From an uncultured Collinsella sp. (lineage in GTDB: Bacteria > Actinomycetota > Coriobacteriia > Coriobacteriales > Coriobacteriaceae), in NCBI GenBank assembly GCA_902496375.1, contig CABVAS010000021.1, forward strand, positions 1 through 14,295: DNA of 14,295 bases, in the 5' to 3' direction. Position numbers and translations under genes: made by a program. Of the stretch, positions 6,993 through 13,157 are shown in pieces. The notes beneath the pieces are model-generated. The model was not told the origin of the DNA. It saw only the letters and a program-made list of their open reading frames with translations, and did no database searches. Each line of letters begins with the position of its first letter. The stretch's first letter is position 1.

Positions 6993-7027
6993 GACCGTTC
7001 GCGGGTGAAAATCGACCGTTGACGGGT
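6993..7027 (-). promoter_or_regulatory. Tandem 21-bp-spaced repeats upstream of the PTS promoter
   Basis: GACCGTTCGCGGGT (6993-7006) and GACCGTTGACGGGT (7014-7027) match at 12 of 14 positions and start 21 bp apart, two helical turns. They lie at roughly -50 to -85 relative to the start expected from the TATAAT box. This is the position of activator sites, consistent with the missing -35. The binding protein is unknown. Confidence 0.45.
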
Positions 7028-7104
7028 TTAACGTACTCGAAACGTTTGGCTAGGTAGGCCGGCGCTAGCTGGATAACCCCAGGTCAGACCCTGCGCGCAA
7101 TCCC

Positions 7105-8187
7105 CTATCGCACGAAGTACCAGGGGCTTTCCTGTACGGTGGGTTCCAGCGCAATGCCGGTGCGTTCCTTAAACAGATCCATGTCCTGAGATTTTTCGGT
7201 CCACCACGCGTTGGGCTTAAAGGTCATGCTCTCAATGACATGACCGACAAACACACTGGTGCGCAGCTTGGAGAAGTCGGTGTTCATAATCAGGATGGAC
7301 GCGAGCACCAGCACGATGCCCAGGACTTTAATCGCGCCGGCGGGCTCGGCGTAGACACCAATGCCCACCAGTACGGTGACGACCGTCTCGAATGACATTA
7401 CGACGGGAACTTTCGACGTCTCGAGCCCCATGGACAGACCCTGCATATATAAGACATAGGCCACGGCTGTAGGGATGAGTCCAAAACCAAAGAACAGCAG
7501 CAGCAGCTGTGGCGACATTGCCGCGGCGACATCTGGCCACGGAGCCGCGATAGCCGCCATAACCGCACCGCCAAAAACAAGGCCCCAAAACGTGACAGCC
7601 AGCGGGTGGACCGTCTTGGTTGCTATCCGGCTAAACACCGCGAGCGACGCGCCACAAAAGCCCGCGATCACGCCCGACGTGACGCCCCAAACCGAAAAAT
7701 GGAAACCGGAAAGGTCGCCATTGGTCACTGCAAGTACACAGCCACCGATATTAAAAGCGATGGCAACGAGCTTGTTGGGAGTCACATCCTCGCGATAAAG
7801 CACGCGGCCGAGCATGACGCCAAACACCGGCGAGGTGTAGAGCAGCACCGAGGCCGTGGACATGCCCACCTCGCCCATGCACTCGTAATAAAGCGTGTTA
7901 GCGGTGGCGAGGCCGATAATGCCAAGAAGCGCACAGGGAACAAGCTCTTTAGGACTTGCCTTGAACAGTGCCAGGGGACCCGATGCTTTTCCCTCACGAT
8001 CGCCTCCCTGGCAACCCATGAACGCCAAGACCGGAGCCATTAAGACGGCACCCGACAACAGGCGAAAGGCCGCCATGCTCTGAGACGAAACGCCCATGGC
8101 CGAGATGCCGTTTACAAAGATTCCGATGCTGCCCCACATAAGCGCGGCGATCAGCACCAGCACATAGCCCAGATTGCTTTTCTTCAA
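7105..8187 (-). CDS. EamA/DMT-superfamily transporter
   Basis: A 360-residue protein with two EamA repeats (about 5-145 and 165-305) and about ten hydrophobic helices. It opens VLVLIAALMWGSIGIFV, and each half has the family's helix pattern, including STASVLLYTSPVFGVMLG. DMT carriers of this kind usually export amino acids or other metabolites. I chose TTG at 8187 because GAGGAGG lies five bases upstream; an in-frame GTG at 8223 would place that ribosome site inside the gene and add a hydrophilic 12-residue tail. The C-terminus has about 55 extra residues beyond the last helix (to SPWYFVR), unusual for the family. Its place between the two deglycase transcription units suggests export of a released amine or amino acid, which is speculative. 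Confidence 0.88.
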   Translation of the reverse strand: MKKSNLGYVLVLIAALMWGSIGIFVNGISAMGVSSQSMAAFRLLSGAVLMAPVLAFMGCQGGDREGKASGPLALFKASPKELVPCALLGIIGLATANTLYYECMGEVGMSTASVLLYTSPVFGVMLGRVLYREDVTPNKLVAIAFNIGGCVLAVTNGDLSGFHFSVWGVTSGVIAGFCGASLAVFSRIATKTVHPLAVTFWGLVFGGAVMAAIAAPWPDVAAAMSPQLLLLFFGFGLIPTAVAYVLYMQGLSMGLETSKVPVVMSFETVVTVLVGIGVYAEPAGAIKVLGIVLVLASILIMNTDFSKLRTSVFVGHVIESMTFKPNAWWTEKSQDMDLFKERTGIALEPTVQESPWYFVR

Positions 8188-8200
8188 CGCAGCCTCCTCG

Positions 8201-8216
8201 ATATTGTTTCCAATAT
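8201..8216 (-). promoter_or_regulatory. Palindrome in the DMT leader
   Basis: ATATTG-TTTC-CAATAT is a perfect 6-bp inverted repeat ending two bases before the GAGGAGG ribosome site of the DMT gene. It could be a second operator or a small leader hairpin. No other copy is seen in the window. Confidence 0.35.
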
Positions 8217-8226
8217 GTTTCACACT

Positions 8227-8255
8227 ACGTTATAGTCGTTATATACATTTTTCAA
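8227..8255 (-). promoter_or_regulatory. Candidate DMT promoter with operator-like site
   Basis: On the minus strand TTGAAA (8255-8250) and TATAAC (8234-8229) are separated by 15 bases, shorter than ideal. The motif ACGT-TATAG-TCGT (8227-8239) overlaps the -10 and matches the ACGT-N5-ACGT sites before GntR1 and the PTS operon with one mismatch. The promoter is tentative; the shared motif is the stronger observation. Confidence 0.4.
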
Positions 8256-8283
8256 GACACAAATCGGCGAACGAGGAAATGAT

Positions 8284-8395
8284 TCCCAGGAGTGTCCCCA
8301 AGTGCCGGCACAAAAGCATACTCATTGGGGACGTACTTAAATGACTAGTCGTTGGGGATGTTCCTGAATGACTAGTCATTTAAGTACGTCCCCAA
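8284..8395. repeat. Cluster of TTGGGGAC REP-like units with a 26-bp perfect inverted repeat
   Basis: Four units beginning TTGGGGA are packed here: 8303-8284 (minus), 8325-8350 (plus), 8352-8377 (plus) and 8395-8370 (minus). The units at 8325-8350 and 8370-8395 are a perfect 26-bp inverted repeat separated by 19 bases; both end in the palindrome GACTAGTC. The stretch at 8351-8377 is a diverged direct copy of 8324-8350. A 10-bp palindrome GTGCCGGCAC is at 8302-8311. The region is non-coding and lies between SIS2 and DMT. The arrangement resembles bacterial REP/BIME clusters mobilised in trans by Y1-type transposases. That origin is inferred. Confidence 0.7.
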
Positions 8396-8411
8396 CGACT
8401 AAGGCGCCGCT

Positions 8412-8571
8412 GGTTGAGCATAAGTCAGCGAGCGGGTCGCATTTGAGGCAAGGTGGTGTGAAACGAAAGGGCGCTGACCTTCTGGTCGCGCCCTTGAAGT
8501 TGAACGCCAGATTGTCCAAATGCGGCCCGCGCAGCGTCGAGCCGTTACGCCGTTCGGTAGAACGGCGTAAC
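8412..8571 (-). repeat. Structured intergenic repeat, copy A (complete)
   Basis: The element runs from GGTTGAGCATAAGT through GCAGCGTCGAGCCGTTA to a terminal hairpin (8544-8571, 12-bp stem, loop GGTA). A 14-bp stem pairs 8432-8445 with 8517-8530. After a one-base bulge it continues for 5 bp (GGCAA with TTGTC). An inner hairpin (8467-8495) has 12 pairs and loop TTCT. Its last base is the first base of the SIS2 stop codon. Copy B (13195-13329) has the same conserved boxes and the same stem with different sequence. No T-run follows on the minus strand. Strand is assigned by position after SIS2. The function is unknown: a 3'-UTR RNA or a mobile hairpin element are both possible. Confidence 0.8.
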
Positions 8572-9563
8572 TAATACTCAAGCTTCCACATGTAGCGGCG
8601 CGTCATGTAGTCCTTGTGAGTAACGGCAGAGAGTGCACGCATATACACGTTGTTGAGGATCGGGGCAAAGATCAGGTGGTTGAAGTACTCGCTCACGCTG
8701 TCCTTGATGTCGTTGAGGCCGAGCTCCTTGGCGTCAAGCTGATAGACGCGCTCGCCACCGTACTGGTTGACGAAGCGGATGCCGCGCTCGTCGTTGCAGC
8801 GGCTGCGGCCGACGCTGATGAGCTGGAACAGCGAGGTACGCTTGTCCAGGATCTCGAAGGGACCGTGGAAGAAGTCGCAGGTGTTGATGGTGCAGGAGTC
8901 AATCTGCAGCATCTCCTGCACGTTGCAGATGCTAAAGACGTAGGCGGCACCAAAGAGCGGACCCTGAGCCATGACGTTGATGCAGGGCTTGTCGGCGTTC
9001 TGCTCGGCCCACTTGGCAGCAAGCGGACGGGTGTACTCGACGGCCTTGCGATAGATGGGGTCGACCAAGTCGAACGCGGCCATAGCGGTCTCGTACTCGG
9101 CATAGCCCTCGGTCTGCTGCGTAAGCTCCATGGCGATCATGGTCACGACGGCGGAGTTGGTGCGGCCCATGCAGGACTCGTCGACGGCCAAGCTGTCGTA
9201 CTGGATCTTGTAGTCGCAGACCTCGGTGAGGCCGGACTCGTCAACATAGATGGCGATGGTGCTGGCGCCGTGGTCCTTGGCGACCTGGGCGGCGACGATG
9301 GTCTCCTTGGTGCCGCGCATGGACACGACGACGGCCAGGGTGTTCTCGTTGACGTAGGCCGGGGTTGCGTGCACGAATTCGTTGCTGGTGTAGCTGGAGC
9401 TCACGACCTGCGTGGCCTCGTGCTCCATAAAGTATTGAGCAGGGTAGTTGCCGCCATTGGATCCGCCGGCGCCAATCCACACGACGCGCTTGATACCGCC
9501 CTTGTCTGCCTTGTCAGCCAAAACCTGGGAGACGACATCCTTAACCTGTTCCTGAGTAGTCAT
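8571..9563 (-). CDS. SIS-domain sugar-amine 6-phosphate deglycase, FrlB/GfrE-like (SIS2)
   Basis: A 330-residue paralogue of SIS1. SIS half 1 has WIGAGGSNGGNYPAQYF (about 29-45) and the phosphosugar loop SMRGTKET (81-88). Half 2 has Glu217 and His233 (CDFFHGPFE), again 16 residues apart like the catalytic pair of GlmS and FraB. The tail is TRRYMWKLEY. Predicted reaction: cleavage of a 6-phosphorylated sugar-amine conjugate in the cytosol. It differs from SIS1 enough to suggest a different substrate, much as GfrE and GfrF are paired in Salmonella (established there; extended here by inference). The start is ATG at 9563, with GAAAGG ten bases upstream. It is divergent from the GntR2 gene, which probably controls it. 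It is followed by a structured repeat and a REP cluster. Confidence 0.87.
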   Translation of the reverse strand: MTTQEQVKDVVSQVLADKADKGGIKRVVWIGAGGSNGGNYPAQYFMEHEATQVVSSSYTSNEFVHATPAYVNENTLAVVVSMRGTKETIVAAQVAKDHGASTIAIYVDESGLTEVCDYKIQYDSLAVDESCMGRTNSAVVTMIAMELTQQTEGYAEYETAMAAFDLVDPIYRKAVEYTRPLAAKWAEQNADKPCINVMAQGPLFGAAYVFSICNVQEMLQIDSCTINTCDFFHGPFEILDKRTSLFQLISVGRSRCNDERGIRFVNQYGGERVYQLDAKELGLNDIKDSVSEYFNHLIFAPILNNVYMRALSAVTHKDYMTRRYMWKLEY

Positions 9564-9623
9564 CGTGCATCAGCCTTTCTTCTCGTTTGATGCTCTCGAT
9601 GGCATACAAGTTACATACATGTT

Positions 9624-9654
9624 TTGGTTATGTCGACTAGTTGTATGCTATATT
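9624..9654 (+). promoter_or_regulatory. Candidate GntR2 promoter (extended -10)
   Basis: TGC-TATATT (9646-9654) is an extended -10 box, with a weak TTGGTT at 9624-9629 (19-base spacer). It would give a leader of about 108 bases. The inverted operator core TTGTATGC overlaps its TG element. Confidence 0.35.
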
Positions 9655-9670
9655 TGTCTTAGAAATTTTG

Positions 9671-9700
9671 CTGGTAAGGTTTTCGATTGTTCGTTACCAG
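9671..9700 (+). other. Inverted repeat in the GntR2 leader
   Basis: CTGGTAA (9671-9677) and TTACCAG (9694-9700) form a 7-bp inverted repeat with a 16-base interior, followed by CAGTTTTGTT. In a transcript from the promoter at 9624-9654 it would be a leader hairpin; whether it regulates anything is unknown. Confidence 0.3.
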
Positions 9701-9768
9701 CAGTTTTGTTCTTGTATTGAATACATGCTTGCTTAGTTAGGCATACAAGTTAGATATAGGTTGGCAAT

Positions 9769-10491
9769 ATGAGCGTCTCATCTAAAAAGAAACTGAGCCA
9801 ATACGAGCGCTTGGCGGGCATGCTGCGCGACCGCATCGCCGCCGGCACCTACGCGCGCGGAGACAAGCTGCCGTCCGAGATGGAACTCATGGACGAATCG
9901 GGGCTGTCGCGCAGCACCGTGCGCCATGCCCTTAAGGTGCTCGTTGATGAGGGCCTGGTTCGCACCGAGCGCGGACGTGGTGCCTTTGTGGCCGACACGC
10001 CCGCGCTCCACGAGAACAACCTGGTGTTTTCGAGCTATACCAAGCAGGTCGAAGGCCAGGGCATGAAGCCCACCACGCGCACCGTGGACTCGGGCTTTAC
10101 CAAGGCGGGCGGCAGCATAGCTAAGTTCTTTGATGCCGCCGTGGGCAGCAAGCTCGTCAAACTTGTCCGTCTGCGTTATCTGGACGATGCGCCGCTGTGC
10201 CTGGAGACCACCTATCTACCACCGAGCTTTGAGGCACTCATCGATCGCGATATCAACGGTTCGCTCTACGCCACGCTGCGACAGGAGTTCCATCGCGCAC
10301 CGGCACAGGGGCATAAGACCTTTGAAGTGTGCTATGCCTCGCAAAACGAGGCGTTTTTGCTCAACGTTGAGCGCGGGCAGGCGCTGATCCTGATCACCGA
10401 CTACGTCCACGACACCGACGGCCGCCCGCTCCATGTCTCCAAGCGCATCCAACGCACCGACCGCGCCAAATACACCGAGCCCATCGGCTAA
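9769..10491 (+). CDS. GntR/HutC-family transcriptional regulator (wHTH + UTRA), GntR2
   Basis: A 240-residue regulator and the only plus-strand gene. The winged HTH is at about residues 10-75 (DKLPSEMELMDESGLSRSTV, wing RGRGAFVA). The UTRA ligand domain is at about 90-237, with LCLETTYLPPSFEALIDRDI typical of the fold. The start is ATG at 9769, with a weak AGG-containing site upstream; an operator-like GCATACAAGTTA sits just before it, consistent with autorepression. It diverges from SIS2, the usual layout for a local regulator of a catabolic gene. Its ligand is probably the phosphorylated substrate of SIS2 (inference). It is clearly different from GntR1 at the other end of the window. Confidence 0.93.
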   Translation: MSVSSKKKLSQYERLAGMLRDRIAAGTYARGDKLPSEMELMDESGLSRSTVRHALKVLVDEGLVRTERGRGAFVADTPALHENNLVFSSYTKQVEGQGMKPTTRTVDSGFTKAGGSIAKFFDAAVGSKLVKLVRLRYLDDAPLCLETTYLPPSFEALIDRDINGSLYATLRQEFHRAPAQGHKTFEVCYASQNEAFLLNVERGQALILITDYVHDTDGRPLHVSKRIQRTDRAKYTEPIG

Positions 10492-10524
10492 CCTGCCAAA
10501 ATAGACCTGTCCCTAAATGGTAGG
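10492..10524. repeat. Short palindromic repeat, copy 3, overlapping the end of the GNAT gene
   Basis: CCTGCCA (10492-10498) pairs with TGGTAGG (10518-10524); the interior ATAGACCTGTCCCT is the reverse complement of the GGGACAGGT core of copy 2, so this copy is inverted relative to copies 1 and 2. It starts directly after the GntR2 stop codon, and its right half encodes the last three residues and stop codon of the acetyltransferase. It separates two convergent genes and may stop transcription in both directions. Confidence 0.75.
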
Positions 10525-11103
10525 TTTGGGGAGGTCGGGGAACCAGGTTGGTTTGGGTTGGTTGGGCGTGCGCTCGGCTAGGACCAGCTCCATCCAACAC
10601 ATGTCGTACCAGCGACCGAACTTTTGGGCACAGCGGTCGAAGGCACCCACCAGGCGATATCCCATATGGGCATGGAAGTCCTGACTGTTGTGCGTCAGAT
10701 ACTCGTCGTCCTTGTCGTGCGGCACGGCAATGAGCGCGCACATATTGGTGATGCCCATCGCGATCAGACATTGCTTGAGCGTATCGTGCAACTTGCGGCC
10801 CAGCCCGCCGTGGCGCACGTCGCACGCCAGGTAGATCGACGTCTCGACCGACCAGTCGTATGCCTCGCGGCTGTTGAGCGGGCTCACATAGGCATAGCCT
10901 ACCGGACGCCCGTCCAGCTCCATCACCAAATACGGATAGCGCTTGAGCGTACGCTCGATGCGCCCGGCGAACTCCTCAACGCTCGGCACCTCGTATTCGC
11001 AGGTAATCGCCGTCTGGCGCACATACGGCTCATAGATGGCAAGCAACGCCGGCGCGTCTTCGGGCGTCGCCAGGCGAATCGTCGGCTCGGACATCTCGGT
11101 CAT
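10513..11103 (-). CDS. GNAT-family N-acetyltransferase, phosphinothricin acetyltransferase-like
   Basis: A 196-residue acetyl-CoA-dependent N-acetyltransferase. It begins IRLATPEDAPALLAIYEPYV and has the PAT-type segments TCEYEVPSVEEF and GYAYVSPLNSREAYDWSVET (about 69-88). The acetyl-CoA loop is R97-H-G-G-L-G102 (the RxxGxG pattern). FHAHMGYRLVGAF and WYDMCWMEL complete the fold. Relatives acetylate amino-group compounds such as methionine sulfoximine or other amino acids; the true substrate is unknown. The start is ATG at 11103, with GGGGGAGAAGGG upstream, nine bases from GGAG; a second ATG at 11094 is possible. The C-terminal residues PTI and the stop come from a palindromic repeat. It follows the threonine aldolase by 77 bp, beyond an intrinsic terminator. 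Confidence 0.9.
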   Translation of the reverse strand: MTEMSEPTIRLATPEDAPALLAIYEPYVRQTAITCEYEVPSVEEFAGRIERTLKRYPYLVMELDGRPVGYAYVSPLNSREAYDWSVETSIYLACDVRHGGLGRKLHDTLKQCLIAMGITNMCALIAVPHDKDDEYLTHNSQDFHAHMGYRLVGAFDRCAQKFGRWYDMCWMELVLAERTPNQPKPTWFPDLPKPTI

Positions 11104-11118
11104 ACAACCCTTCTCCCC

Positions 11119-11162
11119 CAAAAGCAAAGGCCACCCTGCGCCAAACCCGGCGCAAGGCGGCC
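11119..11162 (-). terminator. Intrinsic terminator after the threonine aldolase
   Basis: On the minus strand the 14-position stem GGCCGCCTTGCGCC/GGCGCAGGGTGGCC (12 pairs, loop GGGTTT) is followed by TTTGCTTTT. It starts 18 bases after the aldolase stop. Its T-rich end runs straight into the ribosome site of the acetyltransferase gene. Confidence 0.75.
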
Positions 11163-11180
11163 CCTCGTCATTACATCAGG

Positions 11181-12206
11181 CTACAGGACAGCCGCCAGCG
11201 CGTCGATGTCCTCCTGCGTCGTGGCCCAGCTGGTGCAAAAGCGCACCACCGTATGAGTATCGTCGTACTTTTCCCAGTACTCGATCGCCGCATGCTCGCG
11301 AATGCAGGCCATATCCTCGTTGGGCAGAATCACGAACTGCTGGTTCGTGGGCGTCTCCAAGAAGAACTGGTAGCCGCGCTCGTGCAGCACACGACGCAGC
11401 GCCCGAGCGGTCTCAATCGCCTGGCGACCAATCTCAAAATACAGGCCATCGGTAAAGAGCGCCTCAAACTGGACGCCCGTCAGGCGGCCCTTGGCCAACA
11501 GCGCGCCGTGCTGCTTAATGCGCGGAATAGGATGCGCCGGGGCGTGCATGCCACAGAACACCACAGCCTCGCCGCAAAGCGCACCACACTTGGTGCCGCC
11601 GATGTAGAACACGTCACACAGCTGCGCCAGCTCGGGCAGGGTAATGTCGCACTCATCGGCCGCCAGCGCATAGGCCAGGCGAGCACCGTCCACAAACAGC
11701 GGAATCTCGCGCTTCTGGCACACTGCGTGAATCGCCGCGAGCTCGGCCTTGGAGTACAGCGTGCCGTACTCGGTCGATAGGCTCACGTACACGGCACCCG
11801 GAAACACCGTGTGCTCGTAGCTCTCGTTTTCGTAGAACACCTGGATATAGTTCTCGAGGTCCTCGGCGTGCATCTTGCCCTCGTAGCCGGGGATGGTGAG
11901 CACCTTGTGGCCGCCAAACTCGATGGCGCCCGCCTCGTGGCAAGCGACGTGGCCAGTCTCGGCAGCAACGACGCCCTCGTACGGCGCGAGCAGCATGTCG
12001 ATTACCGTCGCGTTGGCCTGCGTGCCGCCCACCAGCAAAAACACGTCGGCATCGGGGGCTTGGCAGGCCTCGCGAATAAGTTGCTTGGCACGCTCGGTAT
12101 GTGCATCGGTTCCGTAGCCGGGCTGCGGCTCCATATTGGTGTCGACGAGCGCCTGCAGCACTGCCGGGTGTGCGCCGTGGGAATAATCGTTGTTGAACGC
12201 GAGCAT
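11181..12206 (-). CDS. ltaE: Low-specificity L-threonine aldolase (PLP, fold type I)
   Basis: A 341-residue enzyme predicted to cleave L-threonine or allo-threonine to glycine and acetaldehyde in the cytosol. It begins FNNDYSHGAHP and has GYGTDAHTERA (30-40), the phosphate-binding GGTQAN (60-65), and HVACHEAGAIEFGGHKV (86-102). DGAR is at 173-176 (the Asp contacts the PLP pyridine nitrogen), and the Schiff-base Lys206 is in FYIGGTKCGAL. Related beta-eliminating lyases share this fold, but the order and spacing of motifs fit threonine aldolase. The start is ATG at 12206, with GAGAGGA seven bases upstream. The PAP2 gene ends 45 bp upstream, so the two may be co-transcribed; a clear terminator follows. 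Confidence 0.92.
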   Translation of the reverse strand: MLAFNNDYSHGAHPAVLQALVDTNMEPQPGYGTDAHTERAKQLIREACQAPDADVFLLVGGTQANATVIDMLLAPYEGVVAAETGHVACHEAGAIEFGGHKVLTIPGYEGKMHAEDLENYIQVFYENESYEHTVFPGAVYVSLSTEYGTLYSKAELAAIHAVCQKREIPLFVDGARLAYALAADECDITLPELAQLCDVFYIGGTKCGALCGEAVVFCGMHAPAHPIPRIKQHGALLAKGRLTGVQFEALFTDGLYFEIGRQAIETARALRRVLHERGYQFFLETPTNQQFVILPNEDMACIREHAAIEYWEKYDDTHTVVRFCTSWATTQEDIDALAAVL

Positions 12207-12251
12207 GGCAATCCTCTCTTACCGGGTATCGGCCAGATGATTCAAACGGAG

Positions 12252-13115
12252 CTATTGTACGCCGTTGGGATAGGCAATGCGCGCGGCGAGACACTCAAGC
12301 GCCAGCACCAGGGCAAAGCCGCAGCTCACGTCGCTCAAAAAGTGTGCGCCGATCACGATGCGGCCAAACGCGACGAGCGCCGCGACCACAGCTGCCGCCC
12401 AAAAGATCACGCGGCGACGCGAAGGTTTTTCCTTAAAAGCCGCCGCGGGAAGCCCGGCGAGCATAAGGCCGATCGCCGCATGCGCCGTGTGTCCGCTCGC
12501 AAACGACTTGAACCCGTCCTTGATCACGCCGGCGGCGATATAGGTCCACTTGTCGGGATTGCCGATCACCCACCACGGCTGAAACTCGAGCCCCTGCGTC
12601 ACCTCGATCACGCGCATGCGCGGGCGCGACCACAGCGGCTTGACGATCACGTTGAGGATAATGGCCTGAGCGACCCACACGGCAAGCACCATCAACGCCC
12701 AGCGCGTGAGCTCATCGGGCTCGGTCGTGCGCGTGAGGCGATAGATGATAAGGTTGGCAGCGATGACCAGCACAAACGTCAGCACCAGCTGAACGGCAAT
12801 GAGCTTACCGCTAACCCGCAGGGACGAAACGATCTCGTAGCCGGCCAGGCCAACGTTGATCAGAACGCCCAGCACGGCGAGCCATTTGCTCCCCCTGGAG
12901 TCGGGACGCACCGCGCGTACGAGCATAACGCCCGCGACGCTCGCCGTCAGCTCGAACGGCAGCTCGCCGGCGGCCTCGATAAAGCGGCCGTACATGCTGC
13001 CGACGTTGAACAGCGCGCTCGAGATCTGATAATCGAAGAAACTGCCCACGCCCAGACAAAGGCACAGGACAACCGCGATAATGGCGACATCTTTCTTATA
13101 GATGTATCCGAACAT
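12252..13115 (-). CDS. PAP2-superfamily membrane phosphatase
   Basis: A 287-residue integral membrane protein with about seven helices and the three PAP2 active-site motifs in order: K159-PLWS-R164-P165, then S207-G-H209 in SFASGHTAHA, then R252 to H258 to D262 (GRIVIGAHFLSD). The family removes phosphate from lipid phosphates or polyprenyl diphosphates at the membrane; the substrate here is unknown. The first motif is KxxxxRP, shorter than the usual KxxxxxxRP. The start is ATG at 13115, with GAAAGGA five bases upstream. The frame stays open upstream through a repeat and into the mfd end, but that extension is not coding. It is followed 45 bp later by the threonine aldolase gene. Confidence 0.88.
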   Translation of the reverse strand: MFGYIYKKDVAIIAVVLCLCLGVGSFFDYQISSALFNVGSMYGRFIEAAGELPFELTASVAGVMLVRAVRPDSRGSKWLAVLGVLINVGLAGYEIVSSLRVSGKLIAVQLVLTFVLVIAANLIIYRLTRTTEPDELTRWALMVLAVWVAQAIILNVIVKPLWSRPRMRVIEVTQGLEFQPWWVIGNPDKWTYIAAGVIKDGFKSFASGHTAHAAIGLMLAGLPAAAFKEKPSRRRVIFWAAAVVAALVAFGRIVIGAHFLSDVSCGFALVLALECLAARIAYPNGVQ

Positions 13116-13157
13116 GCTTTCCTTTCGGTCGGGCGAAGGGTCGACCCGCAACGTGGT

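Larger units (their letters stand above)
9602..9752. promoter_or_regulatory. Repeated GCATACAA motifs between SIS2 and GntR2, likely operators
   Basis: GCATACAAGTTA occurs exactly twice, at 9602-9613 and 9741-9752, and the core occurs inverted as TTGTATGC at 9641-9648. The first is about 40 bases upstream of the SIS2 start, the last 16 bases before the GntR2 start, and the inverted one abuts a plus-strand -10 box. The layout fits GntR2 repressing both itself and SIS2. The motif is unlike the ACGT-N5-ACGT sites elsewhere. Confidence 0.55.

Noticed and set aside
7030..7046. AACGT-N7-ACGTT as a further GntR1 operator
   Set aside because: The spacing is 7 rather than 5, and it lies far upstream of the PTS -10, so it is too weak to list as a site.
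8412..8571. Structured repeat as an integron attC site (hairpin after a stop codon, GTTGAGC end)
   Set aside because: attC needs RYYYAAC at the 5' end and GTTRRRY at the 3' end; the GTTGAGC here is at the wrong end and has no partner. The adjacent genes include core genes such as mfd, and no integrase is seen.
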